Below are positions 32,542 through 46,804 of a stretch of 64,000 bases of DNA, in pieces. The notes under the pieces are model-generated. The model worked only from the letters and a program-made list of their open reading frames with translations. It made no database searches and had not been told where the DNA came from. The position numbers and the translations under genes were made by a program. The number at the start of each line of letters is the position of its first letter. Within the stretch, counting starts at the first letter, position 1. The stretch spans positions 35,531,001 through 35,595,000 of the forward strand of contig CM065397.1 of assembly GCA_033060915.1 (NCBI GenBank). Direction: 5' to 3'. Source of the stretch: Euryodendron excelsum (Eukaryota > Streptophyta > Magnoliopsida > Ericales > Pentaphylacaceae).

Positions 32542-35500
32542 TGTAAGCACTCTATTTTTGCCTGCTCGACAATCTTCAACCCTACCGAACTCACATTCAA
32601 ATAGATAGAAACTTTCAAACCCAAACCAACTTTTCAAACTCAATCCAATCAATCAACCACTTAGCACGCCCGCCAGGCCCAATAGAGCAAACTAACCCAA
32701 ATGCCCTTAGGGCATTACTCTGTCAAATTCTAGTTGCCACGTCTTCTTAAAGACGATAAGTCCCTATTTCAACCTCAATTCTAGTTCCAATTCTAGTCTA
32801 GACCAGTTAAACTCAATCCGGCATGTCTTTTGAGAAGGTTGATCCCTTAGATGGTAAGTCCATCCAACACGGCGCACGTATTGAGAAGCATAAAATCCCT
32901 CAGAACGATAAGTCCCTTCACACCCGTCGCCCTGGACGGAACCCAAGTCCTCAAGATGGCAGAACGGTTCACTTCTGACACCTGCTAGCCCACCAATGTA
33001 GAATGTCTAATATCCGGCACGTCAATCAGGAAAGTACCTAAGGCCAGGTAATAAGTCCATCCAGAAGCTTCCCGAGATTAGCCAGTCTTAGGAATAAACG
33101 CACACCGTCAGATTGACAGAAACACTCACAAACATCAAAACCATCAGAGTAACGGAAACACTCGTAAACAGGTTAACATTAGGAATGCTAACAAACCCCC
33201 TACGTCACTAGATCGAACACGCCTCTTGGCCATGACACGTTTACTGGAGGATGGGATACCTCTGTAAACCAACTCATCACACTCCGTTAGAGTGACAGAA
33301 ATACTCAAAACCTAGGTTAACACCAATGCCTGCTAGCCCATTCTGGTAAAAAATGACCAAACTACCTATTAGGCCCCACCTGCACACTTTTTAAGAAAGT
33401 AAATAAGACCTTATAGTGGTAATTCCATCCTTCCAAGATTGTCACAAGGACAATCTAGCACATTCTAGTGCCTTCTAGACACTTCTAGATAAATTCCGAG
33501 AGCATTCGGTCAAAATGATCATTTTGCCTCTAGGCATCCAATCACCTTCGAGAACCACACCAGCTCTGGGTATCAAACTGGTTACCTTCCAAGGATAATT
33601 CTAATAGTATTCCTAACTTTTCAGTACCTTTCCAGATCATTCTGAGTTCATTCTAGTAAACTCGATACAAAATGATCGTTTTGCCCCTAGTGGGCCAGTC
33701 ACCTTTTCTAACTACACTGGCTCTGGGTATCAAACCGGCAATCCCTTATAACAATTTCAATAATGTTTCTAACCTTTAAACCTCATAACGGATCACTCTA
33801 GGTCGATCCCTATGTTCCCTCAGATTTAAATAACCGTTTTCCCCATGGTGAGCCAGTAGCTCCTTTTAACTATTCCAACTCTGCTCACCAAGTCAGTTAC
33901 CTCTGGGACACTCTTTTAGGATTCCCATCCATTCTTGGCCAAGTATGGCTACTTGAAACTTTTTAGATCATTCTTAGACTTTTCGAAATCACTCTTAGTG
34001 AAGCCAGACCAAAAATTGCATGGTAGTCATTAGGACAGACGCTTAAATCTTCTACCTTGTGTCCCAAGGATCAAAGATCTGTTTTGTGCCACCTTAAAAA
34101 TTTTCTAAGTGGCTGGTGCCACTACAATAGGCGGCAAGGTCAATTCAATTGCCTATAAATACAGACCACCCCCTGCGTATTCTGGGTCCACAAAATCACT
34201 CCAAAAACTCTGTCTCTCTAAAAACAGAGCTTGAATTCCCTCAAAACCCTAATTCTCTCAAGCCCCCTCAAGCTCTAGCCTCTATACACTCAAATTCTTG
34301 CCTCTGAGCATCCATTAAACGTCAAGTCCAGCCCTTGGAAGCTCTTGAAGATCAACTCAAAGTCCAAGCAAAGTCCTTCATCAAAGCATCAAAGCAAATA
34401 GAAGACAAGGCAGGGATTCTAGTTAAATTATGTATTCTCCCTCTCTCTCTCTTCTCTCTCCTAACCAACTTGGGTTTTTCTCTATTTTAAACTGCCTCTT
34501 CTGGCTCCTTTTCTTGCACGCCTGAAATAGGGAACCTTCCAGTTCATGCCTAGGAAGGTCTTGGAGAGAATCACCGTGTCGGGGATTCTCTCTGAGTTTC
34601 ACCTAAGACGGTGTGGATCCGGCCCCCCTAATTATGTGGTGAAGCCTAACCTTGTATGTTCACGTCCCTATTGCATTGTTGTTATCATAATCATGCATTC
34701 AAAGGTGTTTTCAAAGTTACTTTCAAAACTTGCAATCAAAACCTTGCCCTTAAAAGTTGTTTTCAAAATCACAACTCCAAGATGATTCTAACTATTCCAT
34801 GGTTAAGGTTGTTTTAGAAAAGTGTTATATTCAATAAAACCATCAAGGTCTAAATTTGAGTTCAAGTCTTAAATTGTGAGATCACAACTCTGAGATGATT
34901 CTAGCCATTCGAGGGTTAGAGTTGTTTTAGGAAAGTGTTACATTCAAAGAGACTATCAAAGTTCATATTAGGATTTCAAACCCTAGTTGTTGTAAAAAAT
35001 CACAACTCTAGAATGGTTCTAGTCTTCTCATGATTAGAATTGTTTTAGAAAAGTGAAATAGTTACAAGACTTTCAAAAGTCTATATTCAAACCTTTCTAA
35101 AATTATTTTGGAAATCGACTTCTTAAAAATTCTTCTCAAAGATTTACTTTCCAAAAACTCTTTGTCTTAAAATCCAAGTCAAAACCCTAGAGTCCATATT
35201 TAGGAAACCCTAGTTTTGTCACATACAATCACGGTTTTCTATTTACATTAAATCATAGGTTTCTAAAACTATTTTCTACACAAAATCATGGATTTCCAAA
35301 ATCATTTTCTACATAAAATCATAGATTTCCTAATTCAAAAGTCACATAAAATAATAGATTTCTAAAACTCAAGCTTTCTAATTTCAAGTCATATCAAATC
35401 CTTTTCAAGTAGGAAAACAAATCACATCATCTATTTATGGAAATAAAATCTAATCTTCTACTTTAGGAAATAGAGATCAAATCTTTCCTAATTTCAAAAC

Positions 35501-36961
35501 CTTCCTTTTTCGTAAACTTTCCAAAAACAAAACTTTCCTTTTGTAATTGAAATTCAATCTTTCCAAATTCAAATGCATTGCATAAGCCCTAGGTCCTAGG
35601 ATTGCTTAAATCCTAAGTTACCTTAAACCTATGTCAAAACCTTTTCAAACTCAGATTTAATTCTTCTCAACTCAAATCTTTTCAAATCCCGATTTTCCAA
35701 ATTTCTTAAATCAAATCTCTCCTAAAATGGAACCTTTCTTAATTCAAACTCTTTCCAAAAGTTAAACTTTTCCAAATCTCAAATTCAGATCTTTCTTAAG
35801 TTCAAAACTTTCCAGAATGAAATCTTTCCTAAAATGGAACTTTCCTAAAATGAAACATTCCTAATTTGGAACTTTCCTAATTCAAAACTTTCTAAAATCA
35901 AGCTTTTCCAAAATCAAACGTTTCAAGTGCATGTTTAAACCCTAGGTTATCTAAGTCTTAGGAGGCCAAAACCCTAGTTCAACCCTAACCCTAAGTTAGG
36001 AAACTTCAACTCTTTTCCAAAACAAGATGGTTTTCAAACCCCAATTCAAGTCAATATGATTTCCAAGCTCAATTTTAACTTTCCAAAACAAGTCCAAGTT
36101 CCATTTTAAGGTTCAATTTCAAATTCAAGTTTTATTGTAAAGTCAATCCCAATTTCGATTTCAAATCAAAGTCAATTTCAAATTAAATTCCAATTTCAAA
36201 TCTTCAAATCCAAGTTCAAATTCAAGTCAAACTTTTCAAAGACCCCAAAGTGTCTATTTTCAATCGGACCCAGAGTTTGAACTACGACTGACTCGATTCC
36301 CAACAAAGGAATACATAGGCAACCTTCATGGGTGCGGTTATAACCTCTTTCAAAATTTCAATTCTCTTTCTGAAAACCAATCTCTCTTCAAATTCTTGTC
36401 ATGCATTTGCATATCGTGCATCATATCATCCCTAAAGTGATGACTTAAGCCTTTTTCTAAAATTTTCAAATTGGATATAATTGAACGTTGAATAATCAAA
36501 TATTCTAAATGAGTGAACCTAGGGTAAAAAGATATATAAGTACCATAAGGCCGAGATGGGGTGATAGCCTACTGCATCTTCTTTATACGTAACCAACCTC
36601 CGAATCTAGAATCAATCTTTTCCAAAACCAAAACAGAGTTATTTTCTAAAAGGGTTTAAATCTTTCCAAAGGTTGTCAAACAATTTGTTTTCTCCAAAAA
36701 GCTCTCACTTAAGGAAGTTTTTCCAAAATCTTTTCAAAAACCCTAAGTTTAATCTTTTGATCGCACTCAGTTTTAGGTAGCCTAACTCACCTTAACAAAG
36801 TTATGTGGCAACTTCAAGTCTTTCTCCAAAAGCCCTTAATCACATTAATTTCCAATTTAAACCTAGTCGCACTCGTCCTTTTAGGAGGATGAGTTCTAAC
36901 AAGAGACTATCAGGTGTTTCCCAAATATCATCTTGATGGTGCAAAAAACCAAGGCGTGACA
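32542..36961 (+). mobile_element. Solo LTR B2
   Basis: 4420 bp, TGTAAGCACT...GGCGTGACA, flanked by 5-bp duplications ccatt at 32537-32541 and 36962-36966. TATAAATA at 34154-34161. Only degenerate 157-bp units (33510-33900) and no 81-bp array. Confidence 0.9.
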
Positions 36962-36966
36962 CCATT

Positions 36967-37640
36967 GAAGCTCCATTAAAGGTTAAAGACAAGGCAGGGT
37001 TTCTATTTTACTTTTATGCTCTCCCACTCCTTCTCTTCTTCCTTCTAGTCCACTTCGACTATTCTTCCTTTTAATCCCTATCTTCTACCCCCTCTTTTTG
37101 CATGCTTGAAACAAGAGGACCTTAGGTGTATGCCTAGGGTAAGCTTTGGGGAGTTCACAGTGTCAAGGGTCTTCCTTTAGCCTAACTAATCATGGTGTCG
37201 TCTTAAGGCCCCTTGCAATGTGGTGAAACCTTCAACTTGGTATGTTCACGACTATTGTGTATTATACTTGTCATGTTCATGCATTGTTCTTAGTTTCAAA
37301 CTCACAACCCTTGGGCGATTCTAACATCCTTATGGTTAGGGTTTTCTTAGGAAAGTGACATATTCAAAGTGAACACCAATGTCCACATTAGGCTTTCAAG
37401 CCCTAACTTGTTTTCAAAATCACAACCCTAAAGTGATTTTAGCCTTTTCATGGTTACAATCGCTTTAGGAAAGTAGTACATTCAAAAAGGCCTCCAGAAC
37501 CCACATTAGGGTTTTAAGCCTTAAAACATCCCTTTCAAAATTTAGTTTTTTTAAACCTTTTTAAATTCATGTTCAAAGGTTTTTTCTAAAAGTTAGTCCA
37601 AGAGTTATTTTACTTGAAGCCCTAGAAGTTCATACCCTAG
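36967..37640 (+). mobile_element. LTR B1, part 2
   Basis: Resumes exactly after the ccatt duplication with R/U5 sequence of the family (CTCTTCTTCCTTC, TTTTAATCCC). It is interrupted at 37641 by solo LTR C. Confidence 0.75.
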
Positions 37641-40600
37641 TGTAAGCACTCCATTTTTGCCCGCTCGGCAGTCTCCAGTCTGTCCAGACTTATATTCAAG
37701 TCAATATGGACATATTCCAATCTAAATCAATTTTCCAAGTCTAAATCCTGTCAATCAATCGCTTCGCATGCCCTTTGGGCCCAAATAGAGGCAAAATGAT
37801 CAAAATGCCTTTGGAGGCATTGTTCGGTCCAATTCTAGTGGGCATGTCTTTTCGAAGACAGTAAGTCCCCATTTTTCCAAGTCCAATTTCAATTCCAATT
37901 AAATTTGGCACACCTTTTAAGAAAGTTGATTTCTCAAGGTGGTAAGACCATCCAATTCGGCACGCTTCCGAGATAGCTCCTCAGAACGATAAGTCCCTTC
38001 AAACTCGTCGACCGGGACGAGACCTCAAGTCCCCTAGATGGTAGAACGGTCCACCTTTGGCGCCTGCTAGCCCACCAATGAAGAAATGTTCATTTTAGCA
38101 CACCTTTCGAGAAAGTTGATTCTTTAGGTGCTAAGTTCACCTAGCAACTTCCCGAGATTAGGCAGTCTTTGGAATGATCGCGACCCGTTAGAGCGACCCG
38201 TTAGAGTAACGAAAATACTCGTAAACATCGCAACCATCAGAGTGACGAAAACACTTATAAACAGGTCAATATAGGGAATTTCCAACAAACCCCTATGTCA
38301 CGGGACCTCTATCAGAGTGACGGAAACACTCAAAACCCAAGTCAACACTAGTGTCTACTAGCCCACTCTGGTGAAAAATGACCAAACTGCCCTTAGGGCC
38401 ATTTTTCAGCACGTTTTTGAGAAAGTACCTAAGTCCTCAGAATGGTAAATCCACCTTTCCAAGATTATCATAAAGACAAGCCAGCATGATTAGCTGCCTT
38501 CTAGTCAGTTTCGGGCCAATTCTGAGACATTCCGATCAACATGACCATTTTGCCCCTAGGCATCCGAGCGCCCCGGAAACCACACCGGCTCTAGGTATCA
38601 AACTGGTAACCTCCCGAGAATGCTTTTTATAGTATTCTCAAGTTTTCATTAGCTTTTCGAATCATTCTGAGTCAGTTCCGGCAAGCCCGGTACGAAATGA
38701 CCCTTTTGCCCCTAGTAGGCCGGTCGCCTCTTCCAACCACACCGGCTCTGGATATCAAACCAGTAACCTCTGGGAACATTCTAAGTAATGTTTCCAAATC
38801 TCGAGTCTTCTTCCGGGACATTCCGAGTCCATCCCGGCAGCTTTTCGGCCCAATTGACTGTTTTACCCCTAATGGCCCGGTTAACCCTTCCAACAAATCT
38901 TGTCATCATTTTTCAAGTCTATGACCCTCGAGGCACTATTCTAAGGGTTTCTATCCCTTTTCAACCTTCCGGGCCATTTTTGGCCCTTCAAATCATTCTT
39001 GGACCTTCCGGAGTTACTCCTAGTGAAGCCAGGCTAAAAATTGCATGGTAGCCACTAGTACAAGTGCCCAAATCTTCTGAAGATACGTTACTTACCGACC
39101 TTAAAACTTTTCTAAGTGGGTGGCACCACTAGTAGTGGTGCCAAGCCAAATTTTGGCCTGCCGGCACTCCTAGTAGTGCTAGAAGGAATTTTTGCCTGGC
39201 ACCACTACAACAGGCGCCAGGTCATTCCTCTGTCTATAAATACAGAGCCTCTTCCAGCATGAAAAGGGTCCGCAAACTCAATTTAAAAACTCTCCTCTTC
39301 AATATATAGAGGTCGTAGCCTCCCTAAACCCTAGTTTCCTTTAGGTTTTCCAAAACCTTAGCCCCCATTTACACAAGCCCTAGCTCCCATACACTCACAT
39401 ACACCTCTATACAGTCCTACACAAGCCTCCATTGAAGACTTAAAGTGCTGCAACTTTGAAGTTTCTGAAGATCCAAGGAAGCTCTTGAAGATCAAGGTGA
39501 AGACCGACACAAAACAACGCAAAGCAAGAAGAAAGAAAGCAAGCAAAACAATGCGAATAAAAGAAGACACATGGTAAACTTCCTATTTACGTTTACGCTT
39601 CTTACCCCTCTCTCTTCTCTCTCTGAACCCACTTGGGTTTTCTTCTATTTTAATCCCCCATCTTCTCCCCCCCCCCCCCCCCCTCTTTCTTGCATGCTTG
39701 AAATAAGGGACTTCCCGGTCCATATGTAAGATTAGGCTATTAAAGGTCACCGTGTCAAGGCCTTTTTCTTAATCTAACCGAAGACCACGTGGGTTCAGCC
39801 CCCTTGATTATGTGGTGAAGCCTTAACCTTGTATGTTCATGACCCCAATTTGCATTGTGCATATCATGATCTTGCATTTCTCCAAAATTCGTTTTCAAAC
39901 TTGTTTTCAAAACTTGCATTAAAACCGTTTTCAAACCTTGGATTAAAATTTTCTTCTTCAAAACTTATTTTTAAAATCACAATCTTTAGGTGATTTTAGC
40001 CTTTCCATTGTTAGGGTTGCTTTAGGAAAGTGTTACATTTAAAGTGACCAATATGATCCATATTTTCAAATCATTGTTGTTTTCAAACCACAATCTTAGA
40101 ATGGTTCTAATCTTCTTATGGTTAGAATCGTTTTCGAAAAGTTTGATATTTTTAGAGGCTCTTGTCAAAATCTCTTTTTTTAAAACTTACTTTCCAAAAC
40201 CTCTTTTTAAATCCTTTCCAAAAACTCTTCTTTTTTTTTTTTCAAATCTCTCATTCTAAAAACCTCTTTTCCAACATACTTTCTAAAATCTCTTTCCAAT
40301 CTCCTTTCCAAAAATTTTCTCAAAAACTCCCTTCAAAAATCTATTTTCCATAACTCTTTTCAAAACTCTTTTCCAAAACACTCTCTTTAAAATTCACTTT
40401 CTAGAAACATTCCCTTCCTAACAATTTTTTCCAAAAATCGCTTTTCTAAAAACTCTTTTCAAAATCTCTTTTCTAAAAGCTCTTTCCAAAAATCTCTTTC
40501 CTAAAAACTCTTTCCAAAAACTCTCTTTTCAAAATACACTTTCTAAAAACTCCTTTCTAAAATTTTCTTCCAAAAATCTCTTTTCTTAGAATTCAAGTTA

Positions 40601-42605
40601 AACCCAAGAACCAATGATTAGGAAACCCTAATTTTCTTTCCTAAAACATGATTTTTAATCTTACCTCAAACTTTAAGTTTTCAAATCCCATTTTCTACAT
40701 CAAAACCATATATTTCCAAAACCTATTTTCTTCTCCAAAATCTAGGATTTCCAAAACTTCATTTTCCCAATTCCATGTCAAATCCAATCTTCCCTTTAGG
40801 AAACCAAATCCAATCTCTCATTTAGAAAATTAGATCCAATCCTCTGTTTTTAGAAACAAAATCAAATCATCTCTTTTTAGAAACGAAATCCAATCTTTTG
40901 CATTAGGAAATAAAAATCTCAATCTTTCCTAGTCCACACCTTTCCTAATCCCAATTCTTCCCAATCCAAACCTTTCCTAATCCAATCCTTCCTAATCTCA
41001 TACCTTCCTAAACCTTAGGTTTCCAAAACATAAACTTTTAAATCTTTCCTTAAACTTTAAGCTTCTCAATCTTTCCTAATTCCAACCTTTCCCAACTCCA
41101 TACCTTTCCAAATTTCAACTTTCCAAATCTAAATCTTCAAATCTTTTTTAAACTCAAACCTTTCTTAATTTCAAGTATTTCTAAAACTTAATTTTGAATC
41201 TTTCTAAAATTCTAAACTTTCTAAATTTCAAAACTTTCCTATTTCAAAACTCTCCAATTTGAAGACTTTCCAATTTTAATTTCTTCCTACTTCAAAACAT
41301 TCCCAAATTGAAACTTTCCAAATTCCAAATCTTTCCTAAATCGAAACCTTTTCTATTTCAAAATTTTCCTAAATTGAAACTTTTCTAAAATGACATTTTC
41401 CGAAATCGAATCCTTTCCTAATTCAAAAACTTTCCTAAAATGGAACTTTCTTAATTCGAACATTTCTTAAATCTAATTTTTCCCTAATCTGCCAAATCTA
41501 ACATTCGAGTTAAATCTTTCTTAATCTCAAGTCCCTCCTAAATCCTATCTTTCTTAAGTCTAGGTTTTCTAAATCTCAATCTTTCCCAAACAAGTCCAAA
41601 TCCTTCTTCCAACTTCTATCTTTTCAAATTAAAGTCCAATCTTTTCAATTCCAAATTCCAATTCCAAATCTTCTATTCTAAGTTCAACTCCAACTCTTTT
41701 TCAAATCAAATCTTTTATTTTCTATCAAACTCTTGTCCGAACTACGACTGACCTGATTCCTCAAAAAGGATACGTAGACAACCCTCATGGGTGCGATCAT
41801 AACTTTTTTCAAATCTCCAATTTCATAACCTTTTCAAATCTCCAATTCCATAACCTTTTTCAAGCTTCTATTTTCATAACTCTTTGTTTTAATCTCCAAT
41901 TCCACAATCTTCTTCAAGTTTTCAATTCCTAAAATCTATTTTCAAATCTCTATTTTCAATCTCTAAAACTTTCTTTCAAAATCAAATCTATCTTTTCAAA
42001 TCTCTTTTCTAAAATCAAATCAAGTCTTTTCAAATCTGTTTCAAAATGAAATCTTATTCTAGCACTTGCATATCATGCATCATTCTTTTAAAAATTATTT
42101 TCTAACGTGGATAGTTTTGGATATATATTAATTAAAGACTCTAATGAGTGAATCTAGGATGAATAGACATGTAAGTATCGCAAGGGAGGGGTAGAGTGAT
42201 GGCTTAGTACATCTTCCCTATACGTAACCAACCTTCGAACCTAGATCACTGTTTTCGAAAGGCCAAAAGAGAGTTATTTGCAAAAAAATGGCTTAAATAT
42301 TTTTCTAAAGTTTGCCAAGCAACCTGTTTTCTTAAAAACCCTCTCTTGAGCAGTTATTTTCAAAATCATTTTTAAAAACCCTGAGTGTAGTCTTCGGATT
42401 GTGCTTAGTTTTTAGGTGACCTAACTCACCTTAATCAAGTTAGGTGGCGACTCCAAACTTTTTCCAAAAGCCATTTATTTAAATCAATTTTCCATTCAAA
42501 CCAAGCCGCACTCATTGTTCTAGGAGGATGAGTTCTAACGAGAGAATACAGTATTTTTCCTGCTTGTATGTGTATTCCTCGAGTGCGAAAAATCTGGGCG
42601 CGACA
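37641..42605 (+). mobile_element. Solo LTR C
   Basis: 4965 bp, TGTAAGCACT...GGGCGCGACA, with duplications cctag at 37636-37640 and 42606-42610. TATAAATA at 39235-39242, palindrome remnants at 39113-39228, two or three 157-bp units at 38535-38900. A run of about 17 C lies at 39667-39683. Confidence 0.92.
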
Positions 42606-42610
42606 CCTAG

Positions 42611-43311
42611 GAAACCCTAGCTTTACCCCCTAACTTTCATTCTAGCATTCATTGTATTCAAGTTACATCTAAATGATTTTCAAATTTCATGTTGCATCAT
42701 ATTTTCAAAAAGTGCATAACTTTCTTGAGTTGTTTTCAAAAAGTGGCACATAAAATCATAGCTTTCAAACCAAAGTTTCACATAAAATCATAAGATTTTC
42801 AAATCAAATCTTTTCTTTTTCAAATCAAATCTTTCTTTTTTCAATTTCAAATCAATTTGGAAACAAAATCGAATACTCTATTTTAAACAAAATTAAATCT
42901 TTTATTTTTGGAAACAAAATCAAATCTTTCTTTTTTTAATTTCAAATCAAAAATTTCATTTTTCAATATAAAATCATATCTTTTCTCACACAAAATCATA
43001 GATTTTCCAAACTTCCTTTTCAACTGCATGTACCTAGCTTCCTCCCCAAGTCATCTCCAAACCCCAACCCTAGGTCAATCTAACTTTAGGTCACCTCAAC
43101 CCTAGTTAGTCAACTTAACCCTAGCGGGCCTACCCTAGGTTAACCTAACCCTAGGTCAACGTAACCCTAGGTTACATTAACCCTAGTTTGCCGGACCAAG
43201 GGTAGGTGGCTTCAAGGCTCCATCTCTAAACCACTTTTCAAAGGATCTTTTCAAAACATGTTTTCAAAAACCTCTTACACTTTTGAATTTCCAAAAAACC
43301 CTAATCCAAAA
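42611..43311 (+). mobile_element. LTR B1, part 3
   Basis: Continues B1 after C, with CCCTAGGTTAACCT repeats (43060-43190) like those at 21715-21990 in LTR I. It is cut at 43312 by LTR D, and its natural end was not found. Confidence 0.65.
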
Positions 43312-43751
43312 TGTAAGCACCTCATTTTTGTCTACTCATCAATCTCCGACCCGACCGGACTCATATTCAAATGCGGCACAGACATTTTCAAGTCCAAACT
43401 GTCTTTCCAGACTCAATCTAGTTAATCAAACACTTCGCGACCTCACCTGGCCCAATAGAGACAAAATGACCAAAATGCCCTTAAGGCATTGCTCGGTCTA
43501 ACTCCAGTTGGCATGTCTTCCTAAAAACAATGAATCCATATTTCAACCTTAATTCCAATTCCAATTCCAATCCAGACCAGTCAAACCTAAATCAACACAT
43601 CTTCTAAGAAAGTTGATTCCTCATAATGTAAATCCATCCAGCACCGCACATTTACCAAGAAAGCACAAAACCCCTCAGAACAATAAGTCCCTTCATACCC
43701 GTCGACTGGGACAGAACCCAAGTTCTTGAGATGGTAGAGCGGTTCACTTCG
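43312..43751 (+). mobile_element. Truncated LTR D
   Basis: Starts TGTAAGCACCTC and follows the U3 of B2 for about 440 bp up to a CGGTTCACTTC phrase shared with B2 near 32965, then stops abruptly. No TATA box or end is present. Confidence 0.7.
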
Positions 43752-44266
43752 AGGTTCCCCTTTCTAGTTCAGCCCTTTTCTTGTCAGGATGTGATATCAC
43801 TTGCACCACTCTAAGAGATTCAACCCATTAACTCGTTTTTCTCTCTCTCTTCTGTTGGAAGAAAAAACTCTCTTTAGTGGACCTCTTAATTTCTTCTAGA
43901 ACTCTTCTTTGAATTGGTGGGCTCTTTTAAGTGACAGTCGGCATCGCCCTTCATCAAAGCAACAGGTAGCTTCCCTCCTCAATCCAAGAAGACTTTGAAA
44001 GCTATTAAAACGTGCAGGAAAGCCTAAATTTTTTTGTAAAACCATTGAACTTTTCAAATTATAAGAGCCCTACAAAGACATGATCAATCAATGTAGGGCA
44101 AATGTAGATTCATGAATATCAAGATGCAACCTAGCTTGAAGATATCAATATCAAATATGTATAAAATCACACAAAATGAGCACAATTGGTCATGAGATGA
44201 TCAAAACCATATCGGTGACAATGTAGCGGTGTAAGCGTGAACTTCATTGAGACTAACTAGAATACG
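43752..44266. other. Unassigned 515-bp segment
   Basis: Unlike the surrounding LTRs in composition and not repeated elsewhere in the window. There are no long open frames. It may be a remnant of the sequence that received LTR L, or a captured fragment. Confidence 0.3.
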
Positions 44267-45075
44267 TGTCACGCCCCGTAACCCGACCTATACGGATTTA
44301 GAGTGCATGACCGGCTAGTAGCTTGGCTACCCAAGGCCGCATTACATAAACTGGTTGAACACCTGTGCATTTATAATTTGAAAGATACATAACTATCGAA
44401 TTAACCTTTCATAAATGTAAAGCAGAATGTGCGTCATACAAAACAGAGCTGTGCCTAATCTTCAAAACATGAACATACTATAAAATGGGCCTATCGAAGG
44501 CCACCACAATTATAACATTATAATATTACAAACTTAGGTTCTAGCCCTTATATACATTACATATCATAAGGCCTGTGGGCCGCAATCCAAATATCCTAAT
44601 AATGGGCCTCCCTCTAAGACTTCCTTGTTTGGTCACCTGAAAATATTTTTAGAAAACGTAAACTAATGCTTAGTGAATAACAATGATGCATGAGCATAAA
44701 ATACTATGGACTAGCAGTTGTAACTACTTATAATTGATAGGAAAACATTTGCGTAGATAGAGCGTGGGCGTTGTATTAAAACGTCATACCGTTGGAAACC
44801 ATAATATCATAGAGGAGAGATGCGACACACATAACTCATCATAAGCATTTAACATATCTTGATTCTTGTTCTAAAACATGAGTGTGTTACGACCCGTCTA
44901 ATATTTCTATTTAATGTATATGACAATAACCGAACATTTATGCATATATATCATGTACCTAGAAACATATAAGTGTGAGCTTGAAAATGCATGGCTTAGG
45001 CCACCATGTTAACATATTTTGTTACCTCTGAAACATAATGTCAAAAAGGTAAAAGACATGTCATAGCGTGACCTT
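44267..45075 (-). mobile_element. LTR-like element L, part 1 (different family)
   Basis: The terminus TGTCACGCCCCGTAACCC is, read on the minus strand, the GGGGCGTGACA end common in plant gypsy LTRs. That suggests minus sense. No primer-binding site lies to its left, so this would be a 3' or solo LTR end. It is interrupted by E at 45076. Confidence 0.55.
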
Positions 45076-45559
45076 TGTAAGCACCCCATTTTTGATCGCT
45101 TGGCAGTCTACACTCCGTCCAGACTTATTTTCAAGTCATTATGGACATATTCCAATCGAAACCAATCCTCTAGTCCAAATTCCGTCTTTCCATCGCTTCG
45201 CGGGCCTATCAGGCCCCAACAGAGGCAAAATAACCAAAATGCCCTTAGGGGCATTGTCCTTTCTTATTCCAATTCCAATCCTTCTCTCGAGACAGTTTAT
45301 TCCTCGAGACGGTCCGAGTAGCAAAACTACTCACAAAACCGTCAGAGTGGCGGAAACACTCACACCGTTAGAGTGGCGGAAACACTTAAAACCCAGGCAC
45401 GTCTCTTCGGAGTCGGTAAGACCCCTTTCCAATCCCTCTCTCGAGACAGTTTATTCCTCGAGACGGTTCCAATCCAGGCACTTCTCTTCGGAGACGGTAA
45501 GACCCCTTTCCAATCCCTCTCTCGAGACAGTTTATTCCTTGAGACGGTCCGAGTAGCAA

Positions 45560-45975
45560 AACTACTCACAGAACCTTTAGAGTAGCGGAAATACTCACAG
45601 AACCGTTAGAGTAGCGGAAATACTCACAGACCCGTTAGAGTAGCGGAAATACTCATAGATCCGTTAGAGTAGAGGAAATACTCACAGAACTGTTAGAGTA
45701 GCGGAAATACTCACAGAACCGTTAAAGTAGCAGAAATACTCAACCGTTAGAGTAGCAGAAATACTCACAAACCCGTTAGAGTAGCGGAAATACTCACAGA
45801 AGCGTTAGAGTAGCAGAAATACTCACAGAACCGTTAGAGTAGCGGAAATACTCACAGAGCCGTTAGAGTAGTGGAAATACTCTCAAATACTCAACCCTGT
45901 CCGAGTAGCGGAAATACTCAACCCCGTCCGAGTAACGGAAATACTCAACCCCGTCCGAGTGGCGGAAACACTCAA
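45560..45975 (+). repeat. 29-bp tandem array in LTR E
   Basis: About fourteen units with GAGTAGCGGAAATACTC, the longest such array in the window. The stem GAGTA/TACTC is kept while the link between units varies. Confidence 0.88.
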
Positions 45976-46804
45976 AACCTAGGTCAATACCCATGTTTGT
46001 TAGCTCACTTCGGTGAAAAATGACCAGACTACCCTTAGGACCTTTTTCGTGACTTTTTGGTCAAGATAACCATTTTGCCCCTAGGCATCCGGATGCCCCG
46101 GGAACCACACCGACTCTGGGTATCAAACCGGTAATGTCCCGAGAATACTTTTTATAGTGTTCTCAACCTCCCTTTACCTTTCCGGACCATTCCAAGTTAG
46201 TTCCGGCCAACCCGGTGCAAAATGACCGTTTTGCCCCTAGAGGGCCGATCTCCTTCTTCGATCACACCGGCTCTGGGTATCAAACTGGTAATGTCCCGAG
46301 AATACTTTTTATAGTGTTCTCGACCTTCCTTTACCTTTCCAGACTATTCCGAGTCAGTTCCGGCAAACCCGGTACAAAATGACCGTTTTACCCCTGGTGG
46401 GCCGGTCTCCATTTCCGACCACGCCAGCCCTGGGAATCAAACCGGAAACCTCTGGGAACATTCTAAATAATGGTTCCAGATCCCAAGTCTTTTTCTGGGA
46501 CAATCCGGGTTCGCCCCGACAGTTTCCTAGTCTGATTGACCGTTTTGCCCCTAAAGGCCCGGTCAACCTTTCCGACTCACCTTATCTTCATTTTTCAAGT
46601 CAAATACCTCCAGGACACTATTTTGAGTGTTCCGGCTCCTTTCCGGCCTTCCGGGTCATTCCCGACTCCTTCAAATCATTCCCGGACTTTCCGGAGTCAC
46701 TCCTAGTGAAGCCAGGCTAAAGTTTACATGGTAGTCACTAGTACAGCCGCCCAAATCTAGTCAAAGATACGTTGCTTGCTGACCTTAATTGTTTCCTAAA
46801 TGGC

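Noticed and set aside
45560..45975. Possible CRISPR-like array (29-bp repeats)
   Set aside because: Units are directly tandem without unique spacers, and the setting is a plant LTR.
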